Assembly: GCF_024757985.1 (NCBI RefSeq)
Contig: NZ_CP103289.1
Coordinates: forward strand, 186,001-250,000
DNA length: 64,000 nt
Direction of reading: 5' to 3'
Origin: Cellulomonas sp. NS3
Lineage (GTDB): Bacteria; Actinomycetota; Actinomycetes; Actinomycetales; Cellulomonadaceae
Shown: positions 58,262 through 64,000 of the stretch, one piece after another
How the letters are laid out: each line of letters opens with the position of its first letter
How positions within the stretch are numbered: position 1 is the stretch's first letter
Notes under the pieces: generated by a model
Told to the model about the DNA's origin: nothing
Database searches by the model: none
What the model saw: only the letters and a program-made list of their open reading frames with translations
Made by a program: the position numbers and the translations under genes

Positions 58262-59554
58262 ATGCGGCTCCTGCACACCTCCGACTGGCACCTGGGCCGC
58301 ACCCTGCACGGCGTCGACCTGCTCGACCACCAGGCCGCGTACCTCGAGCACCTCGTCGACGTCGTGCGCACCGACCCGGTCGACGCGGTGCTCGTCGCCG
58401 GCGACGTCTACGACCGCGCGATCCCGCCCGTCGAGGCCGTCCAGCTCCTCTCCGCGACGCTCGCGCGCCTCGCGGAGCACACGACCGTCGTCCTGACCCC
58501 CGGCAACCACGACTCCGCGGCGCGGCTCGGCTTCGGCGCCGAGCTCATGCGCGAGCGCGTGCGGGTCCGCGCGCAGGTCGGCGACCTCGCGACGCCCGTC
58601 GTGCTCCCCTCGGACGACGGCGACGCGCTCGTGTACGCGCTGCCGTACCTCGACCCCGACGTCGTGCGGCACCGGCTCGACGCGCCCGCCCGGTCGCACG
58701 AGTCGGTCATGACCGCGGCGACGGCGCTCGTGCGCGCCGACCTGGCCCGCCGGGCCGCCGAGGCGTCCGCCGCGGGCCGGCCCGCCCCGCGCTCGGTCGT
58801 GATGGCGCACGCGTTCGTGATCGGCGGGGAGCCGAGCGACTCCGAGCGCGACATCCGCGTCGGCGGCGTGGACCACGTGCCCGCCGGGGTCTTCCACGGG
58901 GTCGACTACGTCGCGCTCGGGCACCTGCACGGTCCGCAGCTCGTGGGTGGTGCAGGCGGGGCCGGCGGCGGGAGCGGGACCGACGCGGCGGGCAGGACTG
59001 ACGGCGCGGACCGGACCGACGGCGCTGACCGGGCCGGCAGGGCGGGCGGGACCGGCGGTGCGGGCGGTGTCCACCCGGTGCTGCGGTACTCGGGCTCTCC
59101 GCTCGCCTACTCCTTCTCCGAGCTCCGCCAGGCCAAGTCCACGACGCTCGTCGAGCTGCCCCCCGGCGGCGGCGCACCCATCGTGACCCTGCTCCCGGCG
59201 CCCGTGCCGCGCCGCCTCGCCGAGCTGTCCGGCCCGCTCGAGGACCTGCTCGGCCCGGCCGGCGCGGCGCACACCGAGGACTGGCTGCGCGTGACCGTCA
59301 CGGACGCGCACCGGCCGCCCGACCTGTTCCGCCGCGTCCGCGAGCGGTTCGCGCACGCGCTCGTGATTCAGCACCGGCCGCCCGAGCGCACGGGTACGGA
59401 GCGCGCCGCGACGCAGGTCACCGCGGCGCACGACCCGCTCGAGGTGGCGGCGGAGTTCGTCGCGCACGTGTGCGGCGCCGAGCCGACGGAGGCCGAGCGG
59501 ACCGTCCTGCGGCGCGCGTACGAGGACGTCGTCGCGCTGGACCGGAGCGCCTGA
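58262..59554 (+). CDS. sbcD: Nuclease SbcCD subunit D
   Basis: The 430-residue Mre11-type metallophosphoesterase cuts DNA hairpins and ends with SbcC. Metal-site motifs are HTSDWHLG, VAGDVYD, TPGNHDSAA, VMAHAF and ALGHLHGPQ. About 40 extra Gly/Ala/Asp/Arg residues (GGAGG..DRTDGADRAG type, about 229-270) are inserted between LGHLHGPQ and the conserved RYSGSPLAYSF. The stop overlaps the sbcC start by one base. ATG at 58262. Confidence 0.95.
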   Translation: MRLLHTSDWHLGRTLHGVDLLDHQAAYLEHLVDVVRTDPVDAVLVAGDVYDRAIPPVEAVQLLSATLARLAEHTTVVLTPGNHDSAARLGFGAELMRERVRVRAQVGDLATPVVLPSDDGDALVYALPYLDPDVVRHRLDAPARSHESVMTAATALVRADLARRAAEASAAGRPAPRSVVMAHAFVIGGEPSDSERDIRVGGVDHVPAGVFHGVDYVALGHLHGPQLVGGAGGAGGGSGTDAAGRTDGADRTDGADRAGRAGGTGGAGGVHPVLRYSGSPLAYSFSELRQAKSTTLVELPPGGGAPIVTLLPAPVPRRLAELSGPLEDLLGPAGAAHTEDWLRVTVTDAHRPPDLFRRVRERFAHALVIQHRPPERTGTERAATQVTAAHDPLEVAAEFVAHVCGAEPTEAERTVLRRAYEDVVALDRSA

Positions 59555-62500
59555 TGTACCTGCGCACGCTCACGCTCCAGGCCATCGGCCCGTTCGCGGG
59601 GCGGTTCACGGTCGACTTCGCGCAGCTCGGCGCGTCCGGGCTCTTCCTGCTCGAGGGCCCCACGGGCGCGGGCAAGTCGACGCTCATCGACGCGATCGTG
59701 TTCGCGCTGTACGGCAAGGTCGCCTCGGCGTCGACGAGCGAGGACCGGCTGCGGTCCGGGTTCGCGGGGCCCGACGACGAGAGCGTCGTCGACCTCGTGT
59801 TCGAGACGTCCGCCGGGGTCTTCCGCGTGCGCCGCACCCCCGCGTACGACCGACCGAAGAAGCGCGGCACGGGCACCGCGCGCCAGCAGGCCACCGTGAA
59901 GCTGTGGCGGCTGCCGGCCGAGAGCCCGGCGGAGGCGGGCGGCGGCGACCTCGCGGGTCCGGGGGCCGCCCCCGAGGGGGAGATCGTCTCGACCCGGCTC
60001 GACGAGGCCGGCGCCGAGCTGCAGCGCGTGGTGGGCCTCGACCGCGCGCAGTTCGTGCAGACGATCGTGCTGCCGCAGGGCGAGTTCGCGAGCTTCCTGC
60101 GCGCCGACCCCGAGCACCGCCGCGGGCTGCTGCAGAAGATCTTCGGCACGGAGGTCTACGAGCGGCTGCAGCGTCGGCTCGAGGAGCTGCGCCGTGAGGC
60201 GCTGCGCGCGACCGGTGAGGCGCGCGCGCAGCTCGTCACGGCGACCGCGCACTTCGTCGGCGCGGCCGGGCTCGACGGCGAGAGCGCAGACGAGCTGCGC
60301 GCGCTGGCCGACGACGCCGCGCTCGAGACCGCCGACGCCGCTCGCCGGTGCGCCGGGCTGCTCGAGGCGGGGTCGCTCGAGGCGTCGGCGTGGGACACCG
60401 AGGCGCGCCGCGCCCTGACCGAGGCCGAGACCCGGGTCGGGGCGGCCGAGCGGACCGTCGAGCTGCTCACGCGCCGCGCCGCGCTGCGGGCCGAGCGGGA
60501 CGAGCTCGCCGCACGGGCGGACGAGCACACCGAGGAGGTCGCCCGCCGGGACCGGGCTCGCCGTGCCGCGGTGGTCCGGGCGCTGCTCGCCGGTGTCGAC
60601 GCCGCGCTCACCGAGGTCGCGAGCGCCGAGAAGGCCGTGCACGCCGCGGTCGACGCCGCACCGGCGGGTCTCGTGCCGCAGCACGCCCGCGTGTTCGGGC
60701 TGCTCGGGCACCGCGCGGCGACGCTCCCCGGCGACGCCGAGGACGCGCACGGCCACGCCGGCCCCGCGCTGACCCACGAGCTCGAGGCCGAGCGGGCGCG
60801 CGCGGCCGATCTCGCGGCGACGCTCGCGCGGCTCACGGAGCTCGAGTCCGGGCTGCCGGACCGCCGCCGCGGCGTCGAGGACCTCCGGACGACGCTCGCG
60901 GCGTCCCGCGCCGAGCGCGCGCGGCTGACCGAGGAGCTCGCGACGCGCCCGGTCGAGCGCGCCGAGATCGTCGCGGCCGTCGAGGGTGCGCGCGGGCTCG
61001 TCGCCGAGCTGCCCGGCCGGCGCGCGCAGCTCACCGCCGCCGAGCAGGTCCTCGCGGCGGTCCGGACGAGCGAGCGGACGCGCACCGACCTCGAGGCCGT
61101 CACGCGGCGCCGCGACGCCGCCGCGCAGGCCGCCCGGACCGCCGTCGAGCGCGAGGCCGCCGTGCGCGCCGCCCGGATCGCGGGCATCGCCGGGGAGCTC
61201 GCCGCGACGCTCGCCGACGACGAGCCGTGCCCGGTCTGCGGCGGGACGGAGCACCCGGCCAAGGCCGCGCTGAGCCCCGACCACGCGAGCGCCGAGGAGG
61301 TCGAGGCCGCCGAGCACGCCCGCGTCTCGGCGACCGGCGTGCTCGACGAGCGCGCAGCCGAGGTCGCGACGCTCACCGAGCGCCTCGCGGGCCTGCGCGA
61401 GCAGGCGGGCGACCTCACGCCGGCCGAGGCGCAGGACCGGCTCGACGAGGCGCGGCTGCTCGTCACCATGGCCCACGACGGCGTCGCGGCGCTCGGACGT
61501 GCGGAGGCGGCCCTCGTCGCGCACGACGACGAGACCGAGCGCGCCCGGTCCGCCCGGGCCGAGCTCGAGACGCTGTGCGCGTCCGAGGCGGAGCGCCTCA
61601 CGGCCCGCGAGCAGGAGGTCGCCCGCGACGAGCGCGAGGTGCTCGACGCCCGCGGCGACCACCCGACGGTGGCTGCCCGGCGCGCCGCGCAGCTCGTGCG
61701 CGTCGAAGCGGCGACCACCGTGCTCGACGCGCTCACGGCCGTCGCCCAGGCCCGCGCCGACCGGGGCCGGCGACGCGCCGAGCTCGCGGACGCCGTGACC
61801 GAGCAGGGCTTCCTGGACACCGACGACGTGCGCTCGGCGCTGCTGCGCGCCGACGAGCTGGCCGCGCTCGACGCGCGCGTCCAGCGGCACGACGCGGCGG
61901 TGCTGCGGGTGCGCGACGCGCTCGCCGACCCCGCCCTGGCCGGTCTGCCCGAGGACGCGGCCGCCGCCACGGACGCCCGGCGCGAGGTCGAGGAGGCCCG
62001 CGCAACCTGCGAGGGGTGCCGCTCCGCCGCCTCGGCCGCGGCCGGTGCGGCCGCCGTCGCCGAGCAGCAGGCCGCGCTCGCCGGCTCCGCGCTCGCGCAG
62101 GTCGAGGCCGCCGTCGCCACGCTGGCCCGCGCGCACGCCGACGCCGGTCCGGTCCTGCGGATGGCGAACCTCGCCACGGCGAGCGGCTCGGACAACTCCC
62201 GCGCGCTCACGCTCGCGACGTACGTGCTGGTCCGCCGCTTCGAGGACGTCGTCGCCGCCGCGAACGACCGCCTGCTCCTGATGTCCGACGGGCGCTACGA
62301 GCTCGTGCGCAGCGACGAGCGCGAGGACGTGCGCACGCGCCGCACCGGGCTGTCGATGCGGGTCGTCGACCACTCGACGGGCCTCGAGCGCGACCCGCGG
62401 ACCCTCTCGGGCGGCGAGACGTTCTACGTGTCGCTGTGCCTCGCGCTGGGCATGGCCGACGTGGTCACCGCCGAGGCGGGGGGCATGGACCTCGGGACGC

Positions 62501-62700
62501 TGTTCGTCGACGAGGGCTTCGGCTCGCTCGACCCCCACACGCTCGACGTGGTGCTCGCCGAGCTCGGGCGGCTGCGCGCCGGGGGCCGCGTGATCGGCGT
62601 GGTGTCGCACGTCGAGACGCTCAAGCAGTCGATCGCCGACCGGATCGAGGTCCGGCACCTGCCGGACGGGTCGAGCACGCTCTCGGTCCGCGCGGGCTGA
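59554..62700 (+). CDS. sbcC: Nuclease SbcCD subunit C (Rad50-like ATPase)
   Basis: A 1,048-residue SMC-like ATPase. Walker A GPTGAGKST (about 35-43), long coiled-coil arms rich in Ala/Arg/Glu, the zinc-hook CPVCG at about 559-563, signature LSGGETFYVSL (about 951) and Walker B LFVDEGFGSLD. It tethers and processes DNA ends with SbcD. ATG at 59554 overlaps the sbcD stop (TGATG), GGAG upstream. A Gly/Ala/Pro insert (SPAEAGGGDLAGPG) lies in the N-terminal lobe. Confidence 0.96.
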   Translation: MYLRTLTLQAIGPFAGRFTVDFAQLGASGLFLLEGPTGAGKSTLIDAIVFALYGKVASASTSEDRLRSGFAGPDDESVVDLVFETSAGVFRVRRTPAYDRPKKRGTGTARQQATVKLWRLPAESPAEAGGGDLAGPGAAPEGEIVSTRLDEAGAELQRVVGLDRAQFVQTIVLPQGEFASFLRADPEHRRGLLQKIFGTEVYERLQRRLEELRREALRATGEARAQLVTATAHFVGAAGLDGESADELRALADDAALETADAARRCAGLLEAGSLEASAWDTEARRALTEAETRVGAAERTVELLTRRAALRAERDELAARADEHTEEVARRDRARRAAVVRALLAGVDAALTEVASAEKAVHAAVDAAPAGLVPQHARVFGLLGHRAATLPGDAEDAHGHAGPALTHELEAERARAADLAATLARLTELESGLPDRRRGVEDLRTTLAASRAERARLTEELATRPVERAEIVAAVEGARGLVAELPGRRAQLTAAEQVLAAVRTSERTRTDLEAVTRRRDAAAQAARTAVEREAAVRAARIAGIAGELAATLADDEPCPVCGGTEHPAKAALSPDHASAEEVEAAEHARVSATGVLDERAAEVATLTERLAGLREQAGDLTPAEAQDRLDEARLLVTMAHDGVAALGRAEAALVAHDDETERARSARAELETLCASEAERLTAREQEVARDEREVLDARGDHPTVAARRAAQLVRVEAATTVLDALTAVAQARADRGRRRAELADAVTEQGFLDTDDVRSALLRADELAALDARVQRHDAAVLRVRDALADPALAGLPEDAAAATDARREVEEARATCEGCRSAASAAAGAAAVAEQQAALAGSALAQVEAAVATLARAHADAGPVLRMANLATASGSDNSRALTLATYVLVRRFEDVVAAANDRLLLMSDGRYELVRSDEREDVRTRRTGLSMRVVDHSTGLERDPRTLSGGETFYVSLCLALGMADVVTAEAGGMDLGTLFVDEGFGSLDPHTLDVVLAELGRLRAGGRVIGVVSHVETLKQSIADRIEVRHLPDGSSTLSVRAG

Positions 62701-62737
62701 CCCCGCGCGCGGCGGGCTCCTGCCGCCGCACGGCCGG

Positions 62738-62818
62738 GTGGCGGTCAACCTCTCGGCGCACGACGCCGGGGAACCCGCGGTCGTGGACCTCGTGCGCGAC
62801 TGCGTCGAGCAAGCCTGA
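62738..62818 (+). pseudogene. Possible EAL-domain remnant
   Basis: The short frame after sbcC reads VAVNLSAHDAGEPAVVDLVR, then DCVEQA and a stop. It closely resembles the conserved EAL-domain segment VAVNLSA-x5-P-x-LVD-x-VR-x2-L-x2-A, but neither the upstream EAL motif nor the downstream ELTE motif is present. It may be a decayed fragment of a c-di-GMP phosphodiesterase gene or a chance match; the length is only 26 residues. Confidence 0.35.
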
Positions 62819-62829
62819 CCCGGCCGGGC

Positions 62830-64000
62830 TCAGTCCGTCTCGCGGCGCAGGGCCAGGATCGTCAGGTCGTCGGGCCGGTCGTTCGCCCCGAGCGCCCACA
62901 GCACCTGCGCGACGGCCTCGTGCGCGGACGGCGCGCCGCGCGCCGCACTCTCGACGACGGCGAGCGCCTCGAGGGTCCCGCCGGAGGCGTCGAGCGCGTC
63001 GAGCACGCCGTCGCTCAGCGTGAGCACGAGGTCGCCGGGCTCGAGCGGCACCCGGGCCGCAACCCGCTCGGTGCCGGGGACCGCGCCGAGCGGCGGGCCC
63101 TGCGACGCGAGCCGCTCGGTCGTGCCGTCGGCGCGGAGCAGCAGCGTGAGCCCGTGGCCGGCGTCGCACCAGGTCAGGACGTGCGCCTCGGGGTCGATCT
63201 TCCCGTGGAACGCGGTCACGAAGCTGCCGGTGCGCAGGAGGTCGGCCTCGAGGGCGGCCTCGGCGTCCGCGAGCGAGGCGGCGACGTCCCCCCGCCGCGC
63301 CGAGCTGCGCAGGACCGCGCGCACGGTCGCCGCGATGATCGCCGCGCCGCCGCCCTTGCCCATGACGTCCGCGAGCGTGAGCGCGACGCCGCCGGCGACG
63401 GGGTGCCAGTCGTAGAAGTCCCCGCCGACGGCCCGCGCGGGAAGGCAGCGGCCCGACACCTCGTAGCCCGGCAGGTCCGGCATGCTGCGGGGCAGCAGCC
63501 CGGCCTGGACCTGGGACGCGCGCTCGAGCTCCTCGTGGACCAGCAGCTCCTTCTCGACCCACAGCGCGAGGTCGCGCAGCAGCCGCGCGTCCTCCTCCCC
63601 GAAGGTGCGGGGCGTGGAGTCGGCGAGGCACAGAGTGCCCACCCGGTACCCGGCCTGCCCGTGCAGGGGCTGGCCCGCGAAGAACCGGATGCCCATCGGA
63701 CCGGTCACGTAGGGGTTGTCGCGGAACCGGGCGTCCTCGCGCGCGTCCTCGACGACGAGCAGGTCGGGGTGCTCGATGGCGAGCGCGGACAACGACGCCT
63801 CGCGCGGGTGCACCCGAGCGTCGATGCCGACGCCGGCCTTGTGGAAGACGCGGTCGCGGTCGACGAGCGCGACGGCGACCTTCTCGACGCCGAAGAGGCT
63901 CTGCGCGAGGCGCACGACGCGCTCGAACCGCTCCTCGCGCGGGGTGTCGAGCACGCCGAGCCGGCGCACGACGTCGACGCGGGTGTCCTCCGCCTCCTGC
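62830..64000 (-). CDS. GAF-SpoIIE (PP2C) phosphatase, 5' end outside the window
   Basis: At least 390 residues visible. GAF domain (LGVLDTPREERFERVVRLAQ, then GIRFFAGQPLHGQAGYRVGT) followed by SpoIIE/PPM (AVGGDFYDWHPV, LADVMGKGGGAAII, CDAGHGLTLLL, LVLTLSDGVLDAL). A GTG at 63967-63969 could start it, but the frame stays open upstream with family-like sequence (AEDTRVDVVRRLGVLDTP), so the true start is probably beyond 64000. Paralogous in layout to the 54179 gene; a STAS partner is encoded at 57792. Confidence 0.9.
   Translation of the reverse strand, partial: QEAEDTRVDVVRRLGVLDTPREERFERVVRLAQSLFGVEKVAVALVDRDRVFHKAGVGIDARVHPREASLSALAIEHPDLLVVEDAREDARFRDNPYVTGPMGIRFFAGQPLHGQAGYRVGTLCLADSTPRTFGEEDARLLRDLALWVEKELLVHEELERASQVQAGLLPRSMPDLPGYEVSGRCLPARAVGGDFYDWHPVAGGVALTLADVMGKGGGAAIIAATVRAVLRSSARRGDVAASLADAEAALEADLLRTGSFVTAFHGKIDPEAHVLTWCDAGHGLTLLLRADGTTERLASQGPPLGAVPGTERVAARVPLEPGDLVLTLSDGVLDALDASGGTLEALAVVESAARGAPSAHEAVAQVLWALGANDRPDDLTILALRRETD

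Noticed and set aside
59368-62748. Long open frame antisense to sbcC (about 1,100 codons)
   Set aside because: Low-complexity Arg/Gly/Ala/Leu composition and no motifs; SbcC on the plus strand has Walker A, zinc hook, signature and Walker B.
1-64000. tRNA, rRNA, insertion sequences, prophage genes or integrase
   Set aside because: No cloverleaf-type sequence, transposase, integrase or phage structural protein was recognised on either strand by eye; a tRNAscan or ISfinder run would be decisive.

Overview
The window is a contiguous stretch of a very GC-rich chromosome, well above 70% GC by eye. It is densely packed, uses GTG starts freely and has many 4-nt ATGA/GTGA gene overlaps. Gene content points to an actinobacterium, most likely a Cellulomonas-like member of the Cellulomonadaceae: secreted CAZymes with CBM3 and Pro/Thr linkers (GH16, GH26, GH43), an intracellular GH20, SigE-family ECF sigma factors, DUF6545 and DDN-family proteins, and Zur-controlled zinc-free ribosomal proteins. 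The genus is inferred, not proven. I saw no rRNA, tRNA, insertion sequence, prophage or CRISPR.

Layout. 1-2.4 kb: start of a leftward gene running off the edge, then an XRE regulator / ImmA-IrrE peptidase / DUF6545 membrane-protein operon. 2.4-7.8 kb: PAP2-like, MOSC, HIT, a malate/lactate-type dehydrogenase overlapping an ACT protein, a DDN-hemerythrin fusion, and an XRE plus membrane-protein pair. 7.8-10 kb: ECF sigma factor overlapping a membrane-anchored beta-propeller protein (pair A). 10.1-15.3 kb: tandem glycine riboswitch and gcvP-gcvT-gcvH. 15.3-18.9 kb: small LuxR-type regulator, Nudix hydrolase, GAF-EAL phosphodiesterase, CIRCE-controlled Hsp20. 19-22.6 kb: S-box (SAM) riboswitch with metF-metE. 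22.7-28.7 kb: histidine phosphatase, tag, TetR with a long repeat coiled coil divergent from an ABC exporter, secreted beta-helix protein. 28.8-33.9 kb: zinc-starvation regulon: six cysteine-depleted ribosomal proteins divergent from a COG0523 protein, then aztD and aztC, with two matching Zur-box-like sites. 33.9-42 kb: FAD monooxygenase, GntR regulator, chitobiose-type ABC importer, GH20 and a secreted CBM3-GH16 protein. 42-47 kb: small ORF and hrpA. 47.2-52.9 kb: two more sigma/beta-propeller pairs (B and C) flanking a GH26 gene. 53-64 kb: YbaK-like deacylase, a frameshifted small membrane gene, two GAF-SpoIIE phosphatases, GH43 arabinanase-like enzyme, STAS protein, sbcD-sbcC, an apparent EAL-domain remnant.

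The most striking non-obvious signal is that all three sigma/beta-propeller pairs carry the same promoter, CCAAC-N17-CGTTG, just upstream of the sigma start. This suggests three parallel autoregulated envelope-signalling modules whose sensor has no recognisable zinc anti-sigma domain. Other points of interest are a COG0523 metal protein without a P-loop, TetR with five 18-residue repeats, promoters nested inside operators (CIRCE, XRE box), apparent leaderless starts, low-complexity inserts in GcvP and SbcD, and two decayed genes.
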